A stretch of DNA of 64,000 nucleotides from Zygnema circumcarinatum (taxonomy: Eukaryota > Streptophyta > Zygnematophyceae > Zygnematales > Zygnemataceae), in assembly GCA_037447605.1 (NCBI GenBank), contig CM074806.1, forward strand, positions 2,027,140 to 2,091,139, written 5' to 3'. Positions 1-12,800 of the stretch are shown here, in pieces. The notes below the pieces were generated by a model. It had not been told where the DNA came from, did not search any database, and saw nothing but the letters and a program-made list of their open reading frames with translations. Numbering within the stretch: position 1 is the first letter of the stretch; each line of letters starts with the position of its first letter. Both the position numbers and the translations under genes were made by a program.

Positions 1-284
1 CCAGAGGGGTCATTCCTTTTGGCACAGACTGGTTACAGCGAGTAGCCAATATGAATCACACGGAGTTCTCAGTAATGAAGCACGTTCGTAGCTTAGGATC
101 ACAAACTGTACACTCTCCTGTAAAACTAGATACAAAAGATACACTACGCTTCAGCATACGGTTCGAAATGCTAAAGTACACTCTGTTATCGAGTTATAAC
201 GGATACCCAATAGGCTCCCAATGTCCCATACCCACAAAATTTATCAGCAACACTTCGAAGCTCTTGCAAGCGAACCACGAGGCA

Positions 285-3200
285 TTATTTGAGTCTTGGA
301 CGGAGGTTGTACTGCTTGCGCTCCTCAAAATGACTCCACTTGTAGCCATCGTCCGGCACATAGTCAGGGTCGTATACCTCATCCTCATCAGCATCAAAAG
401 ACATGGCCAAAAACTCCATGGTCCCCTCTCCTCGGACACGCCGACATATTTCCATTGCTTTCTTCATCACTCTTTTGGCCAAATTGCGCCTGTTCCACGG
501 ATTCTCCGTCTCAACATCACTCGACGCATTCAATAAGTTCCCAGTTTGTAGCGGTCTGTACGAGAGCACGAAGTTCTCATTGAGCGTGCCCATCATTTCT
601 TGACTTCTTCCGCCATATGAGTGAATATGAGAACCCTGACAATCCTGTTTCCCTTCAACGGCTTGCAGCAAGTGCAAAAGTTGCCGGGAATGGTCCTTTA
701 ACATGCCAAGCATTGCAACACCAGGGTCTCTGCAAAATTGGCATTGCGTAAACAGCGTGTAAGAGTTATAAATTTGCTATGAACGTGAGGGAAGTGGACG
801 TTTCTGAGCAGTAATCATCAAACGTTCACGGCTCGACTGAATCCTCACATGCATCGACTCTCAGTACTGTCTGCGCCATTGCGCGGTCATCATGGTGGAG
901 CGTCCAGAAAGCGAAAGCAAGTAGCAATAAAAGGACTCTCTTTCAGAAAGAATACATCCTTGTAATGAGAAGCAAACTTTACCGATATGTTATGGCAAAT
1001 AGGCAGATGACGAATGCTCCCACAAACAAAAAGGTCAATCGGATATTCCGTGTGGTCGTACTGTCTGCCAAGCCTTTTCCTCGGGAGAGGTGAAATTCCA
1101 TTGCGAAAGCAGCACATATTCCTGTTGGAAATAAAATTGATAAACACAAAACCATTACATACAATAGTCATAAATTCAACTCCAGAAACGTCAGTTCATT
1201 GGACAAAGAGAACCAGACTAAATTAAAAATTCAATCTCCAACACACCAATTATGGATTTGGGTCGCCAGTGGACAAGGAGAATTACGCTTCGTAGAAAAG
1301 AGAATGAGCCGCTTCGAAGTCTTCAAGAAGTTTGGACATGGACTTGACATGATGCTTCCACATTGCAGTAACTGATCTATGAAGAGTAGAAAGTGACAAT
1401 ATTTCATCCACCTAGCACAACATCAATATTAGTCATGACTCCTCTATTGCTGTTGCTCTTAGTTAGCAAAATACCCCTGCTCGTCCTTCAGGAATTATTT
1501 AACAATCGACACAAGCCAGCAAAGACGTTGGAAGCAGTTGAGCATTTTTACCAGCAATGAGAACCAAACGTGCCTCCCGTGTACGCGGCACACTTGTAAA
1601 GAAGTATGTCAGTAACACCATGACTACATAGAAAAGGAAAGCCTTCGTAGTCTGTGCTTCATGAACGAGAGCACCGCAAAGTGTGAAGATCCGATCCAGT
1701 GAAGAAAACATGTCGGCCTGCTTCACCACGAAGTCTTCCTGGAAAGCATGCAAGGCGATCCACAATATGGGTGCCGTCAGAGACGACGTGATATGGGAAA
1801 ATGCTAATGGAGTGTGGAATGCATCAGCTTCCATTTGCGTAAAGTTCAAGACAAGTAAATTCTATATTAACTAGTGTGCATATACTCAAATGTAACACAT
1901 CCGGTGAGGGCCCTAAAAAAATGCCTCGCTCAAAACTGGTACACTGGATGTTGTGCTGCGACTAGATGTTAGGATAGAGAGCATAGGGTAGGTGGCTGGA
2001 TACATTCAAAAGTGTTCACACAAGGCCGTCAGCTTGCAACGAGGGCATATGTGCGTTATTCCTATCAATAGATTCTTTGATGCATAGAGGCCATCATAAA
2101 GCCTTTCAGACACAGGGGAGTCTAGTTAGAGAAATTAGAGAAATTGAAGATAATTTATAGGTAGCTAAGGAGATGGAGATGCAAAAAAAAATTGCCATGG
2201 CAAACCCCATTAACTCCAGTACTCCTACCTTCAGGGTTTGACAGGTAAGATAGCGACCTGAGCTGCGAGAATTGCAGCTGCTCCTTCAGCAAGCCGGCTG
2301 TGAGCATTGTCCATCTCGTTGAACCAATCTCTAGTTGCCACGTGGTGCTCCTCTGCGGCACCTGACAGCTCAGCAAGCTCTGCGGCCACCTTGGTATGTC
2401 CGTTTAGAAGGCTTGTCTGGCTCCGAGCCATCTCCTTGTGCCACGTGGCTGTCTCCGTCTGGTGTATTTTGGCCAGCTTTGCAAGCTGCTCTATGGCTGC
2501 CTTCTGATCATCCATGGCTGTCCTTTGCAGGTGCTTGATGTGCAACACTAATTGAAGAGCTTCTGCTTGACTCTTCAACATCTGCTCTTGACCTGAAATG
2601 GAACACAAAACGTCCCGGCTGATGAATTACTATCTGGAGTGCCAGGACAAAAAACGTAGGTTTGGTCTAGGTCAGATTGCACAGTTCGTTCGTTTTAAGG
2701 CATCCGAACTGCTCAAGAACGACTTTTCCTGCAAATCCAAAGGGACTACGAGTTTTTCTCACTATTCATGCAGGAAGCTTGTGGCGATTGTCTTCACTCT
2801 CACCTGCAGCATGCTTCTCCATGCTGCTGCCGAGCTGGCGTGCTTGACTGTCAAGATTCGCCATCGCCTGCACTAGCACTTCTCCTTGCTGGGCCTGCAA
2901 CGCCGCAAATTGACGCTGTGCTTTGTCCATCTCATCAAGCCCGAATTTGATGTCGCGTGTCACATCCCCTAAACTTGAAAGTCCATCTTTGAAGCTTGCA
3001 TCCATGAGCGCCTGCTGCTCTGCCAGCTGACGCTGAGCAGTTAAGGACTCAGCAGAATTTTCCAAAATGGCCTCCGACTGGTCTACCATCGTTGATAGCT
3101 CGTCTTCCAACCATTGTGCACTGACCTGGCATACATATGTGGCAGCTTAATGATAAAGTCAGCTACAATCGTGTCACTTGACAGTAGATGTGATAACTCC

Positions 3201-4241
3201 CGTAGTAGTTAGGTACTCCGGGTACAGCCCATGCTGCCAGCGGGTGAATATTCAAAGGTAACAAAAACCAGGGAAGACTGCCAAGAAATTCCAAGAAGTT
3301 GCGGAGGGGACCTTAAGGGCATTCACAGTATCCTCCACCTCCTGCTTGAAGGCCTCGGATCTGCAACACCCAAAACAAAAAGGAACACGTTGAAATTTTT
3401 AACATGGTGAAGATAGAAAGTACATAAAGTAGCATTCCAGTACATTTACAGTAAGTAAATTTCGCTGTCTATTTCATAACAGTCGTGTGCATGTTATGGC
3501 CAAAGACATTTAGAGCTTTCTGAAGGACATTGAGACAGGGTTCCCTCACCACACTGATAAATTTTGTAGCGTTGGCTTAAACAACTGGGACAACTTTTGC
3601 AGGAAAGACAAAACCTCCCTTGGTAATTGGTAAACAATGTAGGCAAAGTTACATCAGCACAACAAAAAGGCAACAACTTGGTATCGTGTCCACCTAGCCT
3701 GTAATAATCAAAGAAACAGGACTTACTGTAAGTGATGACATTCGGCTTCAACGTCGAGAAAGAAGGCCAGATAAATCGCATGCTCGTGATCACTCATTCC
3801 CCGGGTGCACATTTCGACCGCCATATGCTCCTTGCAAGCGATGACTCTCCTTCCGGAAGCTCTCAAAAAGCAATTGCTGAACCGGATAGCTAAGTGTGAT
3901 TTAAGAGATTCATCCCTGATAATTTGACGACATGAGGCTGATAACTGATTGTATGCCGTCTGCCAGCACGACGGTGACGCCTGTGGTTCAGCCGGATTTA
4001 GCAGCCGGCGCTCTTTAAGACGGGTATGCGCTGTGGCTAGCGAATGGCCATCCGCATCAAAAGGAGACCCTCTCCGATCCTTTCTTATCAAATCCTCTGC
4101 CTTCTGCTCTTCTTGAAAATTCGAAGCGGTCGACGCGTCGCCGATGCCTGTGAAAGGTGGCCATGACCAGCACCGAGCGGAGCTGAGGGAGACCAACACA
4201 AGCAGCGCGACACAGCGGATGGAGAGACTCCTTCCAGCCAT
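285..4241 (-). CDS. GEX1: GEX1 / Brambleberry-type nuclear-fusion (karyogamy) protein, 7 exons
   Basis: Exons on the minus strand: 4241-3727, 3360-3312, 3125-2804, 2592-2258, 1738-1552, 1121-983, 729-285. All junctions are GT-AG and the phases close into a 663-residue frame. The protein opens with a signal peptide (hydrophobic VALLVLVSLSSA). A Cys-rich region follows (Cys at SCWQTAY, SASCRQ, NCFLR, ACKEH, EMCTRG, AECHHL), typical of the KAR5/Brambleberry/GEX1 family. Next come long helical segments rich in Gln/Ala and then three membrane segments (KAFLFYVVMVLLTYFF, LVLIAGICAAFAM, LTFLFVGAFVICLFAI). The tail is acidic and ends DPDYVP...NLRPRLK. Family knowledge: GEX1 sits in the nuclear envelope of gametes or zygotes and is needed for nuclear fusion. 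The start is the only ATG that precedes the signal peptide. The gene is divergent from APEM9. The family call is firm; the exact acceptor of exon 5 is inferred. Confidence 0.88.
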
Positions 4242-4751
4242 GCCGCAGCTCGGCGTTCAGCGCGGAGCTAGCCTCCAGCCATTAGGGCTGACGTCAGTCG
4301 AGGTGGCGCGAGCCGACTCCGGCCACGGAGCCGTTCTCCGATGCGGCGAGCCCTCCCCATCCCCTGGCCGGCCGTCCGTCCGTGGCCGCCATCGGACGGC
4401 CAGGGGTCGAGGCTGGCCCTCCCTGGTCCGCTCCCGCGTCCTTGTCATACCGGACGGAATGTGAATTCAGCCACCATTCGCAGTCCTCCGCGAACCAGAA
4501 GTGGAGTTATTTGACGATGCCTGGTTGGGGGCATGCCCATGGGGGCATTGGGGCATGCCCATGGGGGCATTGGGGCATGCCCATGAGGGCACGGTGCGGC
4601 CCTGCAGTCAGTACGGATGAAGGGAGCAAGCTGTTCCTTAGCGCAGTCTCTAGCTTGGAGCAAAGCTCAGTTGCTGGAATAGGTTTGGGAACGGTTCTTA
4701 ATGGAGGCTTCAACCCAAGGTTGTGCTGTAGGAATCTGGGAGAAAGGAGCG
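4242..4751. promoter_or_regulatory. Bidirectional GEX1/APEM9 intergenic region
   Basis: About 510 bp separate the two start codons, so both 5' UTRs and promoters must lie here. The GEX1 side is GC-rich. The APEM9 side carries a short tandem repeat at 4528-4591. No clear TATA box was seen on either strand. Confidence 0.5.
4528..4591 (+). repeat. 22-bp tandem repeat, about three copies
   Basis: The unit GGGGCATGCCCATGGGGGCA plus TT repeats from 4528, 4550 and 4572; the last copy has one change. Each unit contains GCATGC and CCATGG palindromes. It sits in the 5' region of APEM9. Confidence 0.85.
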
Positions 4752-7222
4752 ATGGCAGTCAGCGAACAGGTTAAGCCTGCCTTCATGGTGGCGGATATAT
4801 GTCTCAGCCTGTCACGTGAGCTTGAAGACGACCTTGATCTTGCTGAAAGGTGATTTTTCTCTCCCCTTTATTTGGGAACAAGCAGGATTGCTCGTTTTGG
4901 CGGAGGTAGGCGAGTTCCGAAGCATTATGTTTTCCTTCCATTAGCGCAGGGAGTTGGAAGGATTTGATGCAGTTGGGGACCTAGAGTGCTGACGGAGCTG
5001 GCTTTATTTGCAGGTATTTGATAAGTGCTATGTTTGACGATGCCGCCACGACGGCTGCAAGTATTCTGAGAAGATTGACGAAGCGGAGTGTGCGGGAAAC
5101 AAAAAAAATCGAGGAACGTGCTCCTTGTCCTATGGAATGCAGTAGTAGGCATAAGGCAAAGGCATGCGAATTGGATGAAATAGAGTCTACGGAAGCCGGA
5201 CGGGCGGGAGAAGAAAATGGACGCTGCAGTGGGAGCTCGAGTGTGGAAAGCGTTGAAGATGGTGAGGATACATTTGGACTAACCAATTCAGCGGGGACCG
5301 TCCTCATACAAGCTTACCATGAAATGAACAGGTGCATTGGCCAGTCTACTTTCGGTTGCTCTGGTTTTGAGAGAATAGCCTTCCAAGTTTTTGCAGAAGC
5401 TGTCTTGCACATCGTTGGAGTAATGATTGTTTCATTTTTAATGCTCTCATCATACAGGAGAAGTTTTGAATGGGGTTCTGTTGTGAGGAGAAGCTGCTAG
5501 TCTCGTTCGGTGAATCGGTGAGTAGACCTAACTTTCTTGCCTAATCCTCTTTTCTTTTTGCAGGCATATGGAGCTGATTGATCTGATGCAAGAACTTTTC
5601 GGTAGTACCGCTCATGTACCTGGCGAGCTTCTCCTCATGTGGTAATATTTCTCACAGTTTATATTGCCAGACATGCTTAGTATGGTGTTCGTCTCCAGAC
5701 GATCAGTTAGCGCCTTCAATTAGCTTCCTGTTTTTCGGTCTCCTTATCCTTTTCTGGGTTTTCTGGCCGAGTTCAGGGTAGCCCTCCAGCTGTCAACACA
5801 TGAAGTTGGCCTTGCCCGGAACACTCTACTGGAATATCTGGCAGCGGCAAAGGTCTCAAAAAGTCAGAAGGTGTTGAATGATTATACCTCTTCCACTGAA
5901 GCTGTGTGCTTAGGGAGCAACCTGAATGAAGGCAATGCAATAGACTTCGACTCCAGCTCAGGAGAGGCCTCTGACGCGTTATGGCACAGACAGGCACACC
6001 TGGCAGCGGCAGCGGAGATTTACGCCGTTGATGTGTTAGGGAAAGGTTATAAGGATGGCAATGCCGCGCTGAGCTGGCTTGCGGTGCAGGAGTGGCTTTC
6101 ACCGGAGGAAAAGCAGGTGAATACTGCTTTGCCATCGACAACAGCTAGAGAGGGAGGCAGTCTGTGAATGTCTGGAAAAAGGGCAAGTGAGACTAGCAAT
6201 GAAGTCTTTGTTGTGAAGTTTGCGATGCGCATCAGAAAGGCGGCCAATACCATGGACTTGGTTTGTTTTCCGCCCTACTTGAGCATAATTGGTCCTTCAT
6301 TGGAACCAAGGAAGCATCAACCAAGTTGGGATTTGAGAGGTTCAGCAATACCACTTTTCTTGCAGTTGTTCCTAGAAGCTGTTAATTTGAGTACTTGTTT
6401 CCTTTTGCATACCTGTTTCTGATTGCAGAAAATAAATCGGAGAATACAATTGGATATTCGTGAAATGAAACTTCCCTATTCTTCCGACCAAACGCTAGGC
6501 CCTGAAGAAGGCTTCTCAAGCAGCTATGCCATGTCTCAAACTCAGAAGGCTACCCTACAGGAGTCGTTCAAGGATGCAGCCTATGCTATTCCGATTTCAA
6601 AATTACACGACGAGTTTGGGCAATCTATGTCTTCATTCAGGCAGAATGCAGACAGGGAGACGAAGGGAAAAGGTCGGACTAGGAAAACATCTGTATCGGA
6701 GATCACGGAGGCGGATATTTTGCCCAGCGAGACGGAGGAGTTGTCTCACGGTGGTGAGCCGCACTTGCTTGATGAAGGCAAGGAAGGAGTTGCCGAAGTG
6801 CAAGGCAACGAGGGCAGAAAGTGGCCGTTGTCACTGGTCCTTGTAGCTGCCTGGCTGCAACGCCACTTCACAAAAACAAGGGGATATCTCGTGGATAACG
6901 GGAAACTCACTGAGACTGCCTTACATAATAGTTGGGACCATGTACTGAGGCATAAAAGGGCAGTTTTTGTTGCGATTTTCAGCTCATTGGTTACTTTTTC
7001 AGCTATTAGAGAACGCGCAGTTCTTCGAAGGTACACATGCATTTCCTCCCTCTCCTTGTCCCTCTGCACGTGAATGTAGGATGGCCTCGTTTTAACTGGT
7101 CTACAAGATGATACTTGGCACTGTTGATTCAAAAATCTAGGCATTTTTCTTTCTGATTGTTTTGGTTCGGAAGGTATGGGCGTCATCGTGATTGTCATCT
7201 TTTCTTTCACCTCAAGTTTTGA
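4752..7222 (+). CDS. APEM9: APEM9-like peroxisomal membrane protein, 6 exons
   Basis: Exons 4752-4849, 5014-5331, 5564-5641, 5777-6116, 6429-7030 and 7174-7222. All are GT-AG and give 494 residues in one frame. Matches to remembered APEM9 features are the N-terminal block ending LAERYLISAMFDDAATTAAS followed by ILRRL, the SAGTVLIQAYHEMNR segment, and the block from AAEIYAVDVLGKGY to ALSWLAVQEWLSPEEKQ. Two hydrophobic stretches lie near the C terminus (PLSLVLVAAWL; AVFVAIFSSLVTFSAI). In Arabidopsis, APEM9 anchors the PEX1-PEX6 AAA complex on the peroxisome, as PEX26/PEX15 do elsewhere. Start: the ATG at 4752 is the first in frame; a second lies 11 codons on. The middle of exon 5 is poorly conserved and acidic. 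The family call rests on memory of plant sequences, without alignment. Confidence 0.72.
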
Positions 7223-8431
7223 GGCGAAGTACTTCGCGATTGCATTGCAATTGTATCCCCCTCACTACATACGTTGTCCCAATCTGTGCATCACAGGATG
7301 TGGGTAACCTTCGCCCGAGCTCTAAGACAAGGCATCATCGACTTATGTCATCTGGCGTTCACTGTGAACTTAAATCCCTTGGCATCACTGCAACCTCTGC
7401 CATCGGCTATGGCATCCCAGATGCTTCGATACTGAGCCTCTCTGAACTGTGCCTGTATATAAGTAGAGAGGTTCTTGTAGATCTGAAGTACACGGCAGTG
7501 TTAAAAACAAACATCATTTTTGCTATTCTTTGGACATACTCTCAACCCTGGATCGTTGTAATTCCTTTCTTAATAATTGTGCAGTTTACTGTGCATCTTT
7601 GAAAACCTAGTGTGGACGTGTGCAAGCGTTGAAAGTGCCACTTGACATTGTGACATGTCCATGAGTTATAAGAAGCTGTTGGCACGTTCCTTTACCTCTG
7701 CATTGCAACTACCGTATCGCATAAATCGTTCAAGGCGATAAACTTCTTCAAATATGATGGATAAGGTTGTACACACTTGCGAGGGCACAAGCAGCTATTT
7801 GGAACATCCTACCGATATCATATATTTCGTGGCAATTGTTGCGCATACACACAAACATACACATACCTTCCCCACAAACTACTGAAAACGTCTAGGAAAA
7901 CGGACCCTAATGTACGGCATCATCGACTCCTGGCATCAGGCTTTGGCTGTAAGCTCAAATCCTTTGGCATTACTGCACCCCAGATGCTGCAGTACTGCAC
8001 CTCTCTGAGCTGTGCCTGAACAGAAGTGAAAGTTTTTTTTGTACTTCTCTAGTACGTCGCGGTCCTTCAAAAACATCGCCCCTCCTATTCGTTGATGTAC
8101 ACATCTCATGATTTCATCCCTAAATTGTTATGAATGCTTACTCACATCCTATGATGCACAGCATGATGCATTGGGACAACATATGAAGAAATGGAGATAC
8201 AATCACAATGCAACCACAAAGTATTTCGCCGCACACCTAGAGGTGAAAAAAAAGTTGAAAATCATGATGTCCATGCCTTAGGACCAAAGAAAAATAAGGA
8301 AGAAAAATTTGCAGTCTTTCGAGTCAACAATGCCGAGTATCAACTTGTGGACACGGACGAAAGATTGAAAGGAAATTCAGAGCACCAGCTTCCTCCCTCA
8401 GCGTCATAAATTGAAGATGCTCCTAGTCATG
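7223..8431. other. 3' intergenic region between convergent APEM9 and CXIP4
   Basis: The region holds both 3' UTRs. An imperfect direct repeat (7330-7465 and 7915-8022) is the only clear structure. A short open frame at 8191-8409 has no family resemblance. Confidence 0.5.
7330..8022 (+). repeat. Imperfect direct repeat of about 110-135 bp
   Basis: Copy 1 at about 7330-7465 and copy 2 at about 7915-8022 share GGCATCATCGACT at the start, then TGGC-TTCACTGTGAACTTAAATCC-type text, and CTCTCTGA(A/G)CTGTGCCTG at the end. Copy 1 carries a short extra segment. The repeats are about 585 bp apart. Confidence 0.65.
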
Positions 8432-9379
8432 TCAATCACTCGGGTTGGACTCGATTTCATTTGGCTTCCCCTTCCCATCTCTATACTTGCTGCTGCCTCT
8501 GCTCTTCTCCTTCTCTCTCTTCTTCTGATGATTTCGCTTTCGCTCTCTGTGTTCACTGTTATCCGAATCACTAATTTCTTTTCTGCTTTGTCTCCTCTCC
8601 CTTTCTCTACTCTTCTTCTTTGACAGCCGCCTGTCACCCTCTGACTCGTCGGAGTAATCTGAAGAATCATCCTCACTTTCTGACTTCCTTTTCTTGCTGT
8701 GCTTTTTTGAACGCCTCTTATCCGTAGAAGCCTTCTTGCTGCCTCGTTTCTTTCGCTTTCTCCTCTTCTGGTCTTCGGAGCTTTCCTCGGCATCAGAATC
8801 ACTGCTGCTCTCGTCGTCAACCCTCCTACGCTTGCGTGACTTTCTCTTATCTTTCTCCTTCTCCCGTAATTTGCTTTTAGATCCTCCAGCAGAGCTTCTA
8901 GAGGTCAAGCCTTGAGCTTTTGCAAGGGCACGCTCCATTTCACTGTCCAAGTCACTTTCAGAAATATCACTTTCCTCACTATCTTCCTCTCCTTGACCCC
9001 CTTCCCCTTCCATCCGCAAGACCAAGTCTCCATTACCTTCAATTGCACCTACTATCTCCTCCTTAGCCGTCAAGAAATTCCTGCATTGAAAAGTGAGATG
9101 CCCTACTCTGTTGCATTTTTTGCAGGATCCCCGCGTTTCATTTGCATTGGAACCAGTCAAACGCGCAAGTGCAAGCAACCCCTGAAAGCTGTCATAAGCA
9201 TTGTCAGCTGCCGCCTTATCGACCGGCCCTGTTTCATCCTTCACGACCTCCTTTTTCTGCTCCGGCGCGTACGGATCGTACCCAATTGCACTCTGCCAAA
9301 TCCCGTGCGTTTGCAACGCGGCACTACTATGCACCCGGTTGTTCGCCGGCATGCGCACGCGCCCCGCTGTTGCAGGCAT
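8432..9379 (-). CDS. CXIP4: CXIP4-like CCHC zinc-knuckle protein, single exon
   Basis: An intact 315-residue frame with no intron. The first 38 residues (MPATAGRVRMPANNRVHSSA onward to the GYDPYAP motif) match the highly conserved start of plant CAX-interacting protein 4. A FQGLLALARLTGSNANETRG segment leads into a CCHC knuckle at C86, C89, H94 and C99 (CKKCNRVGHLTFQC). The rest is an acidic then Lys/Arg/Ser-rich tail with RS- and RKR-type low complexity. Related animal proteins (SREK1IP1) bind splicing SR proteins, so a nuclear RNA-processing role is more likely than the transporter link implied by the plant name; that is inference. The start is fixed by the conserved N terminus. A gene on the other strand begins about 520 bp upstream. 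Confidence 0.9.
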   Translation of the reverse strand: MPATAGRVRMPANNRVHSSAALQTHGIWQSAIGYDPYAPEQKKEVVKDETGPVDKAAADNAYDSFQGLLALARLTGSNANETRGSCKKCNRVGHLTFQCRNFLTAKEEIVGAIEGNGDLVLRMEGEGGQGEEDSEESDISESDLDSEMERALAKAQGLTSRSSAGGSKSKLREKEKDKRKSRKRRRVDDESSSDSDAEESSEDQKRRKRKKRGSKKASTDKRRSKKHSKKRKSESEDDSSDYSDESEGDRRLSKKKSRERERRQSRKEISDSDNSEHRERKRNHQKKREKEKSRGSSKYRDGKGKPNEIESNPSD

Positions 9380-9899
9380 GGTGAACGCCTTCTAAAACCT
9401 ACCTCAAATAATATGTAATTGGCCCAAAGGAGCGGCGCTGCAGGCAGCCCTTCCTTCCGCAGAGCCTCCTTCCCTCGTTCCTTCCTGGGCATCCAGCACC
9501 CTTCCACGCCCTCTGCAAATTAGGTCGCGGGCGACGCGGGCGAAGAGGGGCCCTGCTCGAGTTCTCTCAAAACTGAGGGGAGAAACGTTTTCACGAAACC
9601 AAGTTTCGACTGTGCACTCTGATTGGTCGAATCGAGACTTTTTCACTGCCCGTCGCGACGACCCGCCCGCGAAGTTACCAGAAGACATCGTCGTCCGCAC
9701 ACTAATACGGTAACGTACGGCCTTGGGTATTTGCCGTACTGTACTGTACATTGGAGTACGGGAGGGGCATCCGTACAATCTGCCAAGAGGCGTTGGGTCT
9801 TGGGAGGCTGCAAGCTTCCGCCGATCTGCTCCGGCCGCAGAAGGTTGGCCGCCTCTCTTCCCTCTCCCTCTCGGCTGGTCCTCCTCCCGGCAGGGAGAG
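9380..9899. promoter_or_regulatory. Divergent promoter region, CXIP4 and unknown gene
   Basis: 520 bp between opposed start codons, rich in TACGGTA/GTACGG-type motifs around 9705-9775. No obvious TATA box was seen. Confidence 0.4.
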
Positions 9900-12800
9900 A
9901 TGAAGAGGAAATCAAAACATGGAAACAGAGGGAAGGAGAAGCGGAGAATCAGGCCATTGGAAGAAAGCTATGAAGAAAAACAGGGTATGCCGGCTAATGC
10001 TTGTCCATCACTTATGTGTAGTCTTGCTGTATTTCCAACGATTATTGCGCTATGTGTTTTCTGTTCCTTTGTGAGAAAACCATTAATTTTCTATCATTCT
10101 ATTCACTGGATCATGGAACGGGCGTTTTTATATTTTCGTGCCAATCCTGAAGATGATCAAAACCAGGTGCAGTTTGAAGTTGTTCAAGAAAATGATAGCT
10201 CGAAGATCGATGTCACGACTTCCGACAACATGAAGGTACCGCTGGCCGTTGAATCTTTTCAATAATTCAAGGATAAATGAAATAATTCTCAGAGGTCCCG
10301 TTCAGTGTACATAGGCGGTACTTTCTATCGAGGAAAGACGCTTAAATCATCCAAGCTGTTAAGATTCATCAGTGGCGTGAACAAACAAAGAGAAGTCAAA
10401 TATCCTACCGTACCAGTGTCAGAAAAAAAAAAATCAGCTAACATATCAACAGCAATAAGCAAAAATTGTATGCGGTCATTTTTGCTGAAGCTTGTACTTT
10501 TCTTCCTACATTGTCACATGATTCCGAAAAAACCGTCAAAACTGCTGAGGAAGTCAGCCTGCATGGCAGCACTTGTGAGCACATAAATGTGGAGGCGGCG
10601 ACGGTGCCTGTGGTCGTGTTGCCTGCAGTGTCTAAGCCTTCGTCGTGGTGAATCTTGAGTAGCTGCAGGCAACGATGGCGCAAAACGTGGACATTGCTAA
10701 TGAAACTATATTTCCGGAGGCTGTACCATTGAATGAAGCAATCGAGGGGAAGGGTGTATCGAATTTCTTACTGAAATTTTGCATGGAAAAGGACGATGCC
10801 AAGTACGATGATGGTGTTATAGAGCATCAACGAACGATTCCTGGTAATATGTGCTAAAAATTGAAAAATTATCTTTTTTTATCAAACAGAGACGAGCTAT
10901 TCATGGTGTGATCAAGTGACGCTGATGTCACCGTGCCGGGCTGCGTCTGTCGGATTATTTTTGTTTTGCAATATGCACGTAGAAACATTTCTTTGCCCGT
11001 GTTCAGGAATCGTTTTTACTAAAAAATGGAAGGTGCAAGCTCCTGAACTCGAAATCGGATCAGTTTCTATATGCTATTCCCAAATGCACTTGCTTCGACC
11101 AGATATTGATTATGTGCTTTCTGTCTGATGATCCATCTCTTTTCTGTGCAACACGATTTGTAGGCACTGCTCTGGTCGAAGAATTTGAGACAGGAAATCA
11201 AAGTGCGATGAAATCTGAGGTAAGGACCAAATGCCAAGCCTTTCTCAACTGAGTTAGTCAATCACCGAGTTGTGGATTTAACTGTTAGAACAGCCTGTTC
11301 TAAGCTTATGAAGCCCTTTAAGATATCTAGAAAATAACGAATGACGATGGACTCGGGCATGGAACTGCTTTTAATGCCTGATGCCTACCGCCACCTTTCC
11401 TCGTGTTGCTGACTTTGAAATAATTTCGCGGACTACCTCAATTATACCAATTGATCTAACTCTATTGAAATTCTACATATTCTATAAGCACGTAGCATAT
11501 GGAGAAAATGGCAGGGTTCTCGTCCGGGTCTGTGAACTCAAGAAATGTACAGTCAACACTGGTAAGGATTTCGGTGAGGACAACTTCTTTTCTGCTTACA
11601 AGCAAAATTAAGCTTAGAGAGCCTTGTTTTCTATCCGTTTTAAATGTACAGGATACACCAAATAAGTGGATTCCGTTGGGTGAATTTAAAGAATCAGAGA
11701 ATGGCCCTAGCCTCTCATCGGCAATACAGCGAACGTCCTCAAGTGAAGCAAACGGGAATCCAACCAAACTGCTAGAGATTGCCACAGATCGAAGTGACTT
11801 GGGCGCATCCCTTGCAAGACAAAGCAACGTATCAGGTGATGACATTAATCTCTGGTGTCTACGAAAAACTTTGTCGTGCGACATGTGCAAAGGACGATAG
11901 GCGTGTTCAGAACCAATCATGGTTCAAGAACCCTCTCGACTGTAGTTAAAATAGTCCTGAACTAGTTCATAACTTCAGTTTTCTGTCCATGGAGCATGTA
12001 TTCATGTCACGGGGTCTTCTAAGACCATGTTGGATGTTTTCCAACATGTTATCCAAAACTGACTTTCTTAGGTGTCACGTTTTGCAGACGGAACAAAAAG
12101 TGAGGCGGATCTACTTCACGACTGTGGGAAAATAAATCTTGTCAATGACCGTGCTGGGATGGATTCCAGCGCCACGAAAGTGATGGTAACTTTATTCACA
12201 TCTGCTTATACAATTCCGTTTTTGCTAAAGTTTCAGTCACCTGAAAAATGGCGCAATGCTTGATAGCTGTACTTTGCTGCGTCTGATTACATTCGTCGTA
12301 GCTTCCGCTTTGCTCATGTTTTCTTGCTTTTGGGTGGAACAAGTGAGGATAAAAAAGATTCACCATTCAGCATTCAGCAAAAATCGTGAAACACTAGGGT
12401 CTTTGTCTTTTCAAAAGTTAACCTTAGCAAAAGCATTGGAAAAGAATGGCAGAGTCATATAAGCAATACTTGTCTCTTGCACAAGTCCGTTCCCAGTATG
12501 CTAGTGGAATGTTAGATTTTCTCGGAAGAAGGCCTTTTTGACGACGAAAGCTTGCATGTACTATTGTTGAAACAAGGGAATTGGACCTGCAGGACAACCA
12601 ATTGAACAGCAGGGACCTTATATCGTCATGCGAACCAAAGCAGCAGATATCGGAAATCGAGCCCGTAGGCATTCCTGAAGCCGAGGTGCCAATGACTGAC
12701 CAGAAAGACCCAAGTCTTTTCCAGCAGTCCGTTTGTGAAACAAAAACAGAAACAGAAACAGAGGATTGTATGGCTCAGCGCCTATCTGCCAAGACTGAGT

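Noticed and set aside
1553-1849. Longer GEX1 exon 5 starting near 1860
   Set aside because: The frame is open, but the acceptor at 1740-1739 (TTTCCAG) gives a better match to the family (KQADMF-SLD following directly on the coiled coil) in the same phase.
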